Source: HGM04593 sp045591315
Lineage (GTDB): Bacteria; Bacteroidota; Bacteroidia; Bacteroidales; Bacteroidaceae
Direction of reading: 5' to 3'
Length of the DNA: 64,000 nt
Assembly (NCBI GenBank): GCA_045591315.1
Contig: JAZNSN010000074.1
Coordinates: forward strand, 1-64,000
Shown here: positions 16,888 to 25,159 of the stretch, piece after piece
Layout of the letters: each line of letters starts with the position of its first letter
Numbering within the stretch: the stretch's first letter is position 1
The notes under the pieces: model-generated
Database searches by the model: none
What the model was told of the DNA's origin: nothing
Seen by the model: only the letters and a program-made list of their open reading frames with translations
Program-made: the position numbers and the translations under genes

Positions 16888-17977
16888 AATCGGTCATCAA
16901 ATCGGGATAAAAAATTGCCACAAGTTCCTTAAGCAACCTTTCGGGATGGAAAGAAGTATTCTCAAAGATATTGTTCCTATGTGTATTGCATCCGAATACG
17001 CACCCATCTTTCAAAGGCTTGAAATTGCCATAGCCGGCAAACTCATCAAGAAGGGAGGATTTGCTCTTGTCGGTTGGAGAATTATACTTTATCAGCCATA
17101 TATCTGCATCCGCTGCCTTATCCAGCACCACTTCATAGGAGAGAGGAACCGAACCGCTGCCCTTGTATGACGAGAAGAGATAATCGGCACCGGCATCCTT
17201 GTAAAGTTGCCCCATAGTGCTTTCTCCGGCAGGCACATACCATGCAGAACTGCTTTTGAGTTCGCACATCAGCGACGGACGTACATCTGAGCCATTGGCA
17301 ATCTCACGCAGGTGTTCGTATTCGCTGCATATATGCATGAACAGAGAATCGCTTTCTTCGGCCTTACCGAAGAGACGGCCATAAAAACGCATCCATTCTG
17401 CACATCCCAGAGGAGAAGTCTCCATATAATCGGCACATTCAACCAAAGGAAACGGCAGATTCTCCAGTTTGCCGTAACCGCCGTTTTCGTACGGCAACAC
17501 AAATATCGCTTCGGGATTTACCTGCACGACCTTCTCACTGTTCACATTCAGCGAGCTTCCGCAATCCGTTATCTTACCGGCTGCAATGCCATCCCTTACA
17601 GGAACTGAATACATATATTTCGCATCACAAACACCCGAAACGGCATCTACAGCACCCAACTCTTCGAGAAGCGATGCATGAACACCCGAAAACAGGATTA
17701 CTCTCTCCAAAGGAACACGCAACAAGCGGCCTTCAGGAACATTTTCGGGAACCGCAGAATCACGCGGTACAAGAATATAACGCTGAAGCACGCCTTCGCC
17801 CCATGGATTTCTGACTTCGGCTACGGTATAGCCATCGCTCTCCACAACACGAAGCAATGACGAGTGAGAAAAAGCAATCTCGCTACCGTTCACATCCGCC
17901 GTAACTGCTTTGTTGCACGACAACAGACACATTTCTGTCAACGCAAACAACAGACCGAAGAAAGTTCTTATTCTCAT
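16856..17977 (-). CDS. Iron/cobamide-type ABC importer substrate-binding lipoprotein
   Basis: A 373-residue periplasmic lipoprotein of the BtuF/FecB class. The signal sequence ends in a lipobox CLLSC with Cys21 as lipidation site. The mature protein has the two-lobe pattern of the family, starting with PLERVILFSGVHASLLEELGAVDAVSGV (about 88-115) and a long linking helix near 190-215. It is translated with the permease downstream (32-base overlap) and follows the DAHP synthase gene by 3 bases, so it sits at the end of a long minus-strand operon. The ligand is unknown; no TonB-dependent receptor adjoins it to give a hint. Confidence 0.85.
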   Translation of the reverse strand: MRIRTFFGLLFALTEMCLLSCNKAVTADVNGSEIAFSHSSLLRVVESDGYTVAEVRNPWGEGVLQRYILVPRDSAVPENVPEGRLLRVPLERVILFSGVHASLLEELGAVDAVSGVCDAKYMYSVPVRDGIAAGKITDCGSSLNVNSEKVVQVNPEAIFVLPYENGGYGKLENLPFPLVECADYMETSPLGCAEWMRFYGRLFGKAEESDSLFMHICSEYEHLREIANGSDVRPSLMCELKSSSAWYVPAGESTMGQLYKDAGADYLFSSYKGSGSVPLSYEVVLDKAADADIWLIKYNSPTDKSKSSLLDEFAGYGNFKPLKDGCVFGCNTHRNNIFENTSFHPERLLKELVAIFYPDLMTDYETEYYEKLR

Positions 17978-17980
17978 CCG

Positions 17981-19051
17981 CTACTTTATATTCTTATTGA
18001 TAATGGAGAGCTGCTGGCGTATGCTTTCCGAATGTATCGATTCAAAGATTGCCTTGAGGGCATCAGCATCGAGCTTACCGTCTGCTCCGCCCTTAGCACA
18101 CCGCTCCATTGCCTCATTATAGCGGAACGGCTGGAATACCGTCAAGCCCTTCTCACGTTTGACCTCACCAATCTCACGCGCAATCTCCATACGTTTAGAA
18201 AGAAGACGTATGATCTCTTCGTCTATGGAGTCTATCTGCTTGCGGTATGAAGAGAAATCGGATGAAAGCATATCGGGAGAGCGGCGGACCAACTTTGAAA
18301 GAATCACTTTGAGTTCATCCGGGGTAACCTGCTGACGCGCATCGCTTAGAGCACATACAGGATTGCAGTGAGTCTCTATCATCAAGCCGTCGAAGTTCAA
18401 ATCCATCGCTTGCTGGGAGAGCATCATTATAAGTTCTCTTTTGCCGGCAATATGGCTTGGGTCACATATTACAGGCAACAAAGGAAGACGACGACGCAGT
18501 TCGATAGGCAGTTGCCACTGAGGGGAGTTGCGAAAGAACTTCTCCCCATACGAAGAGAAACCTCTATGTATAGCACCCAGTTTCCTTATTCCGGAATTAT
18601 ACAACCTCTCAAAAGCACCTATCCATAGTTCTATATCTGGATTGACAGGATTCTTCACGAGTACCGGAATATCGGCTCCATGCAAAGCATCGGCAATCTC
18701 CTGCACTGCAAAGGGATTGGCTGTTGTCCTTGCACCTACCCAAAGCATGTCTATGCCGGCAGAGAGAGCCATTTCTACATGTTCTGCGGTAGCTACCTCA
18801 ATGGCGACAGACATCGGATATTCACGCTTCACTCTCTGCAGCCACGGCAATGCTTCCTTTCCAATACCTTCGAAACAGCCAGGACGTGTTCTCGGCTTCC
18901 ACACACCGGCACGGAATATGCCGATACCATTCTCCGAGAGCTTCGAAGCAACAGACATTACCTGTTCTTCACTCTCGGCACTGCATGGACCGGCAATTAT
19001 GACCGGCGATTCAAAATTATCGAATATATCTATCCTTTCAATATCCATCAT
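17981..19051 (-). CDS. 3-deoxy-7-phosphoheptulonate synthase fused to chorismate mutase
   Basis: Bifunctional shikimate-pathway enzyme of about 356 residues. The N-terminal domain (about 10-260) is a type I-beta DAHP synthase with IIAGPCSAES at the start of the barrel, plus PRTRPGCFEG, GARTT and NPVNPD elements. The C-terminal domain (about 270-350) is an AroQ chorismate mutase with the helix IDSIDEEIIRLLSKRMEIAREIG. The mutase domain is known in related fusions to confer feedback control by prephenate-pathway products. I start at the ATG at 19051, which overlaps the tatD stop as ATGA; an ATG codon follows directly. An upstream extension to 19120 would run through tatD and is rejected. Confidence 0.9.
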   Translation of the reverse strand: MMDIERIDIFDNFESPVIIAGPCSAESEEQVMSVASKLSENGIGIFRAGVWKPRTRPGCFEGIGKEALPWLQRVKREYPMSVAIEVATAEHVEMALSAGIDMLWVGARTTANPFAVQEIADALHGADIPVLVKNPVNPDIELWIGAFERLYNSGIRKLGAIHRGFSSYGEKFFRNSPQWQLPIELRRRLPLLPVICDPSHIAGKRELIMMLSQQAMDLNFDGLMIETHCNPVCALSDARQQVTPDELKVILSKLVRRSPDMLSSDFSSYRKQIDSIDEEIIRLLSKRMEIAREIGEVKREKGLTVFQPFRYNEAMERCAKGGADGKLDADALKAIFESIHSESIRQQLSIINKNIK

Positions 19052-19833
19052 CCGTTTATTTTTGGAAAAAGGCGCATTGCATTGGCAGTCGTAACCTCCG
19101 CTACCCTTTCGACGCTGCAACCGTACAATGTTGCCAGGAACTGTGCTATATAAGGTATATATGAACTTTCGTTGCGTTTTCCGCGATACGGTACCGGAGG
19201 AAGATAGGGCGAATCGGTCTCAAGCACAATCCTTTCAAGAGGAACAGACGCCAACACTGCAGGCAAGAGCGATTTCCTGTATGTAACCACACCGCCAATG
19301 CCCAAATAGAAGCCATCGAACGACAGCAATTTATGCGCCTCCTCTTCACTGCCGGAGAAACAATGGAACACACCCGACAGACCTCTTGAACGGTAACTCT
19401 CCATTACAGAATAGAGTTCATCAAACGCACTACGGGAATGTATCGCTAACGGCAACCCGGTTTCGGCAGCCCACTCTATCTGCTGCACGAGAGCATCGGT
19501 CTGCTCTCTTTTGCGGGTATCATCCCAATAGAAATCGAGACCGACTTCACCTATAGCAATGAATTCACGGTTTTTTTTAAGGGTTGCATGCATACGTTCC
19601 AGCACACTTCGGTAATCATCACCGACCTCAGTAGGATGTAGCCCTATCATCGCGTGACAGATACCGGGATACTCCCTGCACATTTCCCGGATTGGTTCAA
19701 TCGAGGATTCATCAATGCAAGGAAGACATAAAGTTCTTACTCCGGCCGACAATGCGCGTTCAACCGTTGCATTCCTGTCATCGTTGAACTCCTGAACAAA
19801 CAGATGCGTATGTGTGTCTATGAATTCCGGCAT
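19048..19833 (-). CDS. tatD: TatD family metal-dependent hydrolase
   Basis: A 261-residue TIM-barrel hydrolase of the TatD DNase family. Metal ligands are visible: FIDTHTHLF at the N-terminus, AIGEVGLDFYWD (Glu about 97), a His in LAIHSR, GVFHCFSGS and the C-terminal LETDSPYLPP. Family members act as 3'-5' exonucleases or on D-Tyr-tRNA-like esters, so exact substrate is open. The ATG at 19833 is preferred over a TTG at 19842, which would overlap the upstream gene. The stop overlaps the next start by ATGA, coupling it to the DAHP synthase gene. Confidence 0.9.
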   Translation of the reverse strand: MPEFIDTHTHLFVQEFNDDRNATVERALSAGVRTLCLPCIDESSIEPIREMCREYPGICHAMIGLHPTEVGDDYRSVLERMHATLKKNREFIAIGEVGLDFYWDDTRKREQTDALVQQIEWAAETGLPLAIHSRSAFDELYSVMESYRSRGLSGVFHCFSGSEEEAHKLLSFDGFYLGIGGVVTYRKSLLPAVLASVPLERIVLETDSPYLPPVPYRGKRNESSYIPYIAQFLATLYGCSVERVAEVTTANAMRLFPKING

Positions 19834-19838
19834 TAGAA

Positions 19839-20549
19839 TCAAAGCTCTTTTTTTGATTTGCGGTCGGGACGTTCATAATATATCACGCCATACTCCGCAC
19901 ACTTCTTTATACGTGCCTTGCCTTCAAAACCGGCAAACGCTTTCTCAATCTCGGCCCAGGCTTCAAAAATAATCTCATCGGCTTCAAAACGCATATCAGA
20001 AATATTATGCAAAGCATCCCCGGTCCTTTGCTGCAGCATCTGCTGCCTGTCATACATCTCCTTGAACAGTTCAAACACGACAGACACCCTGCCCATTGTA
20101 GGGTTATATACCGGCACACCGCCCTCGGCCTGACGGCGGCGTTCCCCTTCCATAATCTTCAATCCCCATTCCAACACAGCCGATTCAGAGAAAAGATTAG
20201 GAACGGTATCCTCATTCTCCGGCAGGCCGTAATATGGACGCTTGCTACGGGCAATCTCGCCACGCATTATAGACATGCTCAGAACCTGAATGAAGTGCGA
20301 AACATACATACGTGCCTTTTTCAATGCAGCCTCGTATGCTTCATTGCCTCGTTTTGAGGATTGCTCCTGCACACATCGCTTATACACACCGACTTCACGC
20401 GAAAGGTTCTCAAGCATATTCTTTGCACGGTAGTAGGTATTATGGGAAAGTACATTCGTGAACACACCATTATCCACACTGCTCTCTACAGCAGCTCTTA
20501 AGGCGCGTATGCGTGCCTGGTCGGTTTTAGGCAGTCGGCGGTAAGGCAT
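19839..20549 (-). CDS. Conserved-looking protein of unknown function
   Basis: A 236-residue, mostly helical cytosolic protein I do not recognise. It has no signal peptide or membrane helix. It is rich in Arg, Lys, Glu and Ala, with predicted helices at about 8-25, 45-75 and 80-115, a segment YYGLPENEDTVPNLFSE (about 125-143), and another helix near 195-215 ending in a basic tail (PDRKSKKEL). It is packed between the polyprenyl synthase (18 bases upstream) and tatD (5 bases downstream) in the same operon, which supports it as a real gene. No motif allows a functional claim. Confidence 0.7.
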   Translation of the reverse strand: MPYRRLPKTDQARIRALRAAVESSVDNGVFTNVLSHNTYYRAKNMLENLSREVGVYKRCVQEQSSKRGNEAYEAALKKARMYVSHFIQVLSMSIMRGEIARSKRPYYGLPENEDTVPNLFSESAVLEWGLKIMEGERRRQAEGGVPVYNPTMGRVSVVFELFKEMYDRQQMLQQRTGDALHNISDMRFEADEIIFEAWAEIEKAFAGFEGKARIKKCAEYGVIYYERPDRKSKKEL

Positions 20550-20567
20550 TCTTTATTCCTTTGAATA

Positions 20568-21542
20568 TTATAGGTTTCTGTTAAGAATTGAGTTGGCAAA
20601 AGCCTTAAGGTTCTCTTTTTTCTCTTCGGGGACAGAGATATTGGCTATGTACTCATCGCACTTTGCAAAAAGTGCCTGAATGCGATTCTCGCAAATTTCC
20701 TTTACACCCAAAGCATTATAGATGCCTGTAAAATAGGCAATCTTTTCGTTCTCGTCGAACTCCTCCTTCTCCATCCACTCCTTCATTTCGGCCAGTTGCT
20801 CAGGAGAAGCAAGATTCATGGCTGTTATAAGAAGGAATGTCTTCTTGTTACAGCAGATATCACCGCCTATCTTCTTTCCGAAAAGCGACTGGTCGGCATA
20901 GACATCAAGCAGGTCATCCTGCAATTGGAATGCCACTCCCATAGTCTCGCCATAGGCATATAGATTCTTCAGGTCCTCCTCAGGGGCACCGGCAAGCATA
21001 CCTCCCAACTTAAGGGATGCCGCCAGGAGAACAGATGTCTTGAGACGAATCATTTCGAGATACTCCTCTTCCTTGACATCATTGCGTTTCTCAAAACCAA
21101 GGTCATACTGCTGACCGTCGCCAATCTCCTTTGCAGTTTCCGTAAAGAGTGCCAGCATCTCAGGAAGCTTTCCGGCCGGAACATGAGAAAAGAACTCGTA
21201 TGCCAGCACAAGCATGGTATCTCCTGAAAGAATAGCTGCTGTATCGCCCCATTTAGCGCATACAGTAGGCTTTCCACGACGTATTGACGCACGGTCCATA
21301 ACATCGTCATGTATCAGAGTGTAGTTGTGGTATGTCTCCATAGCCACTGCCGGATAAAGAGCCTCTTCTACACTCTCCTTATATATATTATATGCAAGAA
21401 GGAAAAGTACCGGACGCACTCTCTTGCCGCTTTGCGAGAGCGTATAGCGTATCGGTGCATACAATTCACGAGGGTTTCTTTCGAATTCAAGATTTTCGAT
21501 AAACCCGTTGACGATATCTCTGAGTTCTTCCCAATTATACAT
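20568..21542 (-). CDS. Trans-polyprenyl diphosphate synthase
   Basis: Chain-elongating isoprenoid synthase (IspA/IspB family) of 324 residues. Both Asp-rich motifs are clear: IHDDVMD (Asp79, Asp80, Asp83) and QLQDDLLD (Asp209, Asp210, Asp213). The GKRVRP diphosphate-binding segment is at 39-44 and a C-terminal KK..LL region follows. A Tyr five residues before the first motif (Tyr74) suggests a short product such as FPP or GGPP, which is inference. The ATG at 21542 (MYNWEELR) is preferred over an upstream start that would read into the tonB terminator. With ispH in the same window it serves the MEP isoprenoid pathway. Confidence 0.88.
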   Translation of the reverse strand: MYNWEELRDIVNGFIENLEFERNPRELYAPIRYTLSQSGKRVRPVLFLLAYNIYKESVEEALYPAVAMETYHNYTLIHDDVMDRASIRRGKPTVCAKWGDTAAILSGDTMLVLAYEFFSHVPAGKLPEMLALFTETAKEIGDGQQYDLGFEKRNDVKEEEYLEMIRLKTSVLLAASLKLGGMLAGAPEEDLKNLYAYGETMGVAFQLQDDLLDVYADQSLFGKKIGGDICCNKKTFLLITAMNLASPEQLAEMKEWMEKEEFDENEKIAYFTGIYNALGVKEICENRIQALFAKCDEYIANISVPEEKKENLKAFANSILNRNL

Positions 21543-21560
21543 AATAAAGCCTTTAAAGTA

Positions 21561-21590
21561 AAAAAAAGAGGCTGCGTCTGCAGCCTCTTT
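21561..21590 (-). terminator. Intrinsic terminator of tonB
   Basis: Perfect 11-bp stem AAAGAGGCTGC / GCAGCCTCTTT with a 4-base loop (21565-21590). In the minus direction it is followed by an uninterrupted T run (A run at 21561-21568 on the plus strand). It lies 16 bases past the tonB stop and just before the polyprenyl synthase gene. Confidence 0.85.
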
Positions 21591-21606
21591 CATATTCTGT
21601 TTTCAA

Positions 21607-22341
21607 TTACTGCAGTTTGAACACTACAGGCAGTGTAAAGTACACACGCACGTTCTTACCCGACTGACGGCCCGGCTTCCACTTAGGCATACCGCTTACC
21701 ACGCGTACAGCCTCCTTGTCAAGATACATGTCACCAGAACTCTTGAGAACCTCTGTACCCTGGATAGAACCGTCGGTATTAACGACGAAGCGAATGAATG
21801 CTCGACCCTGTGAGTTATTGTCGCGGGACACACGCGGATAGTTGATGTTATCCTGAAGATACTTCATAAGTGCCTTCATACCGCCAGGGAACTCCGGCTG
21901 CTGCTCTACAACCTGGAACACAGTCTGCTCCTCAACAACCTCCTCAACTACGATGTTGGCATTGTCTGTAACCTCAACCACATCACCCTGCTCTTCGATA
22001 GAAACCAGATCGCTCTCTTCAATCTCAGCCTCATCATCGACAATCTCAAGAATATCGACAATCTTCTTTGCTTCAGGAGGAGGAGGAACAACCTTCTTCT
22101 CTGGAATTGTAAACGGAACCATGATATCTACCGGGATATCAAGATTCACCTGCTTAGCCTTCTTGGCTTTCTTGTCCTTAGGCTCAACTGTTGTCCACTC
22201 GAACACTGCGAATGTTGTAGAGAAGACGATAAGACAACCCACCAACAGCCACAAGAATCTGTGCTGTTCCAAATTGGCCTTGGCACTCTTCTTTTCTTCG
22301 AGCAACCCGCCATTAACCTGTTGATTTCTCTCTGTATTCAT
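21607..22341 (-). CDS. tonB: TonB energy transducer
   Basis: Couples inner-membrane proton-motive force (with ExbB/ExbD) to TonB-dependent outer-membrane receptors, such as the SusC protein at 34262. The 244 residues comprise a cytoplasmic tail (1-27), a membrane helix (about 28-48), a Lys- and Pro-rich spacer with KKVVPPPPEAKK, an acidic segment (about 95-135), and a TonB C-terminal domain (about 145-244). That domain has the Bacteroidota-style PEFPGGMKALMKYLQDN start and the final MPKWKPGRQSGKNVRVYFT motif. exbB/exbD are not adjacent. A strong terminator follows. Confidence 0.9.
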   Translation of the reverse strand: MNTERNQQVNGGLLEEKKSAKANLEQHRFLWLLVGCLIVFSTTFAVFEWTTVEPKDKKAKKAKQVNLDIPVDIMVPFTIPEKKVVPPPPEAKKIVDILEIVDDEAEIEESDLVSIEEQGDVVEVTDNANIVVEEVVEEQTVFQVVEQQPEFPGGMKALMKYLQDNINYPRVSRDNNSQGRAFIRFVVNTDGSIQGTEVLKSSGDMYLDKEAVRVVSGMPKWKPGRQSGKNVRVYFTLPVVFKLQ

Positions 22342-22372
22342 TATCGTATTTTATATATATTTTCTAATCGAC

Positions 22373-22380
22373 AAAAATAA
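22373..22380 (-). promoter_or_regulatory. -7 element candidate for tonB
   Basis: Minus-strand TATTTTTG matches TAnnTTTG and lies 31 bases upstream of the tonB ATG. No convincing TTTG was found at the right distance, so this is weak. Confidence 0.35.
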
Positions 22381-22541
22381 ACAATATTTTTCAATACACA
22401 CGATTAAAAACAATCTTTTTTTTATTTTAAAAAGATTTTCTTTGTCAAGCATAACATAAACATGCTTTTTCTCCGTTATCTATCTATGGAGAACCAAACA
22501 TATTTGTCATTACTCTATAGTAATAAAATGAAAAAAAGATG

Positions 22542-22549
22542 TATCTTCG
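22542..22549 (+). promoter_or_regulatory. -7 element candidate for porQ
   Basis: TATCTTCG followed by CAAAG, one mismatch from TAnnTTTG. It would start transcription near 22556. This rules out the in-frame ATG codons at 22462 and 22528 as starts and supports the GTG at 22600. No -33 box at standard spacing. Confidence 0.45.
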
Positions 22550-22599
22550 CAAAGCGGATATACATATCCGTTTACAAAACTAAACAAAATATCAAGAAC

Positions 22600-23577
22600 G
22601 TGAAACTTAAGAATATATTTTTTTATTTTTTTATGCTATTGCCCCTTTTTGCAACAGCTCAAAGCGGTGACAACGCATTCAATTTCCTTCGTTTGCCCTA
22701 CTCTTCCCGCGTAGCCGGACTCGGCGGAAGCAATATAACAGTGATAGAGAATGACATAACACTTGCAATGCACAATCCGGCACTGCTCATAAATGTCAGC
22801 GACAAGACAATGAACTTGAACTACATGTCATATATGAATGACAGCAAATTGGCCGGAGCCGCATTCAGCAAATCCTTCGGAGAACGCTCTACAGGTGCAA
22901 TATCAGTACGCTATGTAGATTACGGCGACTTCGAGGGGTACACCGAAGACAACGTATATACAGGTTCATTCAGCGCAAAGGATATCGATATGGCTGTAAC
23001 ATACAGTTATTTGCTGAGCAACCATTGGAGCGGAGGTGTCAGCGGTCGTTTCATCTACTCAAAATATGAGACCCTCAGCGCCATTGCACTAGGCGTTGAT
23101 CTCGGAATAAACTACTATAACCCGGACAAAGAGTTTTCGGCATCTTTCGTGCTGAAGAACCTTGGAGCACAAGTAAAGGCATTCGAAGATAAGAACGAAA
23201 AGCTGCCTATAGATGTTCAGATTGGTATAAGCAAGAAACTTCCTCATGCCCCAATACGCATCTCACTGACACTGACAAACCTGCACAAGTGGGGAAAAGA
23301 CGATTTCTACAATGCCGACGGCAGCGAAGACAGTACAAGCGACATACTGCTAAAGCACATTGTAATTGGCGCTGACGCACTTTTAGGGAAGAACTTCTAT
23401 GCTTCTCTAGGATATAACTTCCGTATGAGCAAGGAACTCTCCGCGGGCGACAGCAAATGGGACGGACTAAGCTTTGGAGCTGGCTTGAATATTAATAAGG
23501 TAAAATTCGGTGCCTCCTACAGCAAGCTGCATGTATCATCTTCGTCATTCCTTTTCAACCTCTCATATTCACTTTGA
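22600..23577 (+). CDS. porQ: PorQ-like type IX secretion protein
   Basis: A 325-residue outer-membrane barrel-like protein resembling PorQ, a component associated with the type IX secretion/attachment machinery of Bacteroidota. A signal peptide (KLKNIFFYFFMLLPLFATAQ) precedes the mature start GDNAFNFLRLPYSSRVAGLGG and the NPALLINVSD element typical of PorQ/PorV-like proteins. Alternating strands end in FLFNLSYSL. I start at GTG 22600, because the upstream promoter element lies after the ATG alternatives and the signal peptide then begins correctly. cmk follows 22 bases downstream, and porQ-cmk adjacency is common in Bacteroidota. Confidence 0.8.
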   Translation: MKLKNIFFYFFMLLPLFATAQSGDNAFNFLRLPYSSRVAGLGGSNITVIENDITLAMHNPALLINVSDKTMNLNYMSYMNDSKLAGAAFSKSFGERSTGAISVRYVDYGDFEGYTEDNVYTGSFSAKDIDMAVTYSYLLSNHWSGGVSGRFIYSKYETLSAIALGVDLGINYYNPDKEFSASFVLKNLGAQVKAFEDKNEKLPIDVQIGISKKLPHAPIRISLTLTNLHKWGKDDFYNADGSEDSTSDILLKHIVIGADALLGKNFYASLGYNFRMSKELSAGDSKWDGLSFGAGLNINKVKFGASYSKLHVSSSSFLFNLSYSL

Positions 23578-23599
23578 ACAATTCAAGACAAACTATAAA

Positions 23600-24292
23600 A
23601 TGAAAAAGATAACAATAGCTATAGACGGCTTCTCTTCTTGCGGAAAAAGCACAATGGCAAAAGCTCTTGCCCGAAATATCGGATACCTCTATTTCGACAG
23701 CGGCGCGATGTACAGAGCCGTAGCACTCTATTGTATGCAGAACGGGCTCATTAAGAGCGATACGGTTGACACAATTGCATTGCGCGAAAAAATCAATCAG
23801 ATACATATCACGTTCGAGGCCGACCAGAACACAAAGAACTCCATAACGTTCCTTAATGGAGTTAATGTAGAACACGAAATCCGCACGATAGAGGTTTCAC
23901 AACTTGTAAGCAAAGTCGCTGCACTCGACTTCGTACGAAGCGAAATGGTTAACCAACAGCGCGAAATGGGCAAATCGAAAGGCATAGTCATGGACGGGCG
24001 TGACATTGGCACAACCGTATTCCCTGATGCCGAGATGAAAATTTTTGTTACAGCTTCGGCTGAGGTACGCGCAAAGAGACGTTATGACGAACTTTCCGCA
24101 CGCGGAGACAACCCCGACTATAACGAAATACTTGAGAATGTACAGCAGCGCGACCATCTGGACCAGACACGCGAAATCAGCCCACTGAAACAGGCCGAAG
24201 ATGCCTTGCTTCTTGACAATAGCGAAATGACACGTGAGGAGCAAATGGAATGGCTTATAGATGTTTATAAGAAAATTGCCTCAGAATGCTGA
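23600..24292 (+). CDS. cmk: Cytidylate kinase
   Basis: Phosphorylates CMP and dCMP with ATP in pyrimidine salvage and DNA precursor supply. The 230-residue protein starts MKKITIAIDGFSSCGKST, with a P-loop at about 10-17. The FDSGAMYRAVAL NMP-binding segment, an insert typical of bacterial CMP kinases (about 60-115), the MDGRDIGTTVFPDAE element and the RAKRRYDEL LID-like arginine cluster are all present. It starts 22 bases after porQ and overlaps ispH by 7 bases. Confidence 0.93.
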   Translation: MKKITIAIDGFSSCGKSTMAKALARNIGYLYFDSGAMYRAVALYCMQNGLIKSDTVDTIALREKINQIHITFEADQNTKNSITFLNGVNVEHEIRTIEVSQLVSKVAALDFVRSEMVNQQREMGKSKGIVMDGRDIGTTVFPDAEMKIFVTASAEVRAKRRYDELSARGDNPDYNEILENVQQRDHLDQTREISPLKQAEDALLLDNSEMTREEQMEWLIDVYKKIASEC

Positions 24293-25158
24293 ACATAGAG
24301 ATTGACGAGCACTCAGGGTTCTGTTTTGGCGTAACCACTGCAATAAAGAAAGCCGAAGAAGAACTGCAGAATGGCGGTACTCTGTACTGCTTAGGTGACA
24401 TCGTGCATAATAGCATAGAATGTGACAGATTGAAACGTATGGGACTTGTCACCATCGACCATGCCACATACCGCAATCTGCACAATGCCAAAGTACTTCT
24501 AAGAGCACACGGAGAGCCACCCGAAACATACGAAATTGCAAAGACGAACAACCTCGAACTGATCGACGCCACATGCCCTGTAGTACTGAAACTGCAACAA
24601 CGCATAAAGAAGAAATGGCTTGAAACATGCAACGAGGAACGGCAGATAATAATACATGGACAGGCAGGCCATGCCGAGGTACTAGGCCTTGTCGGGCAGA
24701 CACACGGTGAGGCAATTGTCATCGAAGACACAACACAGCTCAGCCGTATTGCAAAAGACAAGGACACGTATATATATTCCCAGACGACCAAATCGCTTGA
24801 AGGCTACAGGAGCATTGTGAAATCCATTAAGGAATCCATATCAAATGAGAAACGATGCGAGTCATTCAATACCGTATGCGGTCAGGTTGCAAACCGCATG
24901 AATGGAATCGGCGAGTTTGCTAAATCGCACGACCTTGTATTCTTCGTATGCGGCAAGAAAAGTTCCAACGGCAAGATACTCTACAACGAGTGCAAGAGAG
25001 TAAACCCCTCCTCGTTCCAGATTGAAGGACCGGAAGACATCGACTTCGCCTTGACCGGAAGTGCAAAGTCAATCGGTATATGCGGAGCCACTTCTACTCC
25101 GAAATGGCTGATGGAGAACTGCAAACAGGCTATAATTAACTATCATAACAATAAATGA
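24286..25158 (+). CDS. ispH: 4-hydroxy-3-methylbut-2-enyl diphosphate reductase
   Basis: Last enzyme of the MEP pathway, reducing HMBPP to IPP and DMAPP with a [4Fe-4S] cluster. The 290-residue protein has the three cluster cysteines in SGFCFGVT (Cys13), DATCPVV and the C-terminal VCGQVAN/ICGATSTP region, and the catalytic Glu in the HGEP/TGEAIV-type segments. Its ATG lies within the end of cmk (7-base overlap), and pfkA begins 1 base after its stop, so translation of cmk-ispH-pfkA is likely coupled. Confidence 0.93.
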   Translation: MLNIEIDEHSGFCFGVTTAIKKAEEELQNGGTLYCLGDIVHNSIECDRLKRMGLVTIDHATYRNLHNAKVLLRAHGEPPETYEIAKTNNLELIDATCPVVLKLQQRIKKKWLETCNEERQIIIHGQAGHAEVLGLVGQTHGEAIVIEDTTQLSRIAKDKDTYIYSQTTKSLEGYRSIVKSIKESISNEKRCESFNTVCGQVANRMNGIGEFAKSHDLVFFVCGKKSSNGKILYNECKRVNPSSFQIEGPEDIDFALTGSAKSIGICGATSTPKWLMENCKQAIINYHNNK

Positions 25159-25159
25159 G

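Noticed and set aside
19052..19120. 23-codon N-terminal extension of DAHP synthase-chorismate mutase
   Set aside because: Runs inside the tatD coding region; the ATGA overlap at 19048-19051 is the normal coupled start.
22462..22599. 46-codon N-terminal extension of porQ starting at ATG 22462
   Set aside because: It would place a signal peptide in the interior and spans the probable promoter element at 22542-22549.
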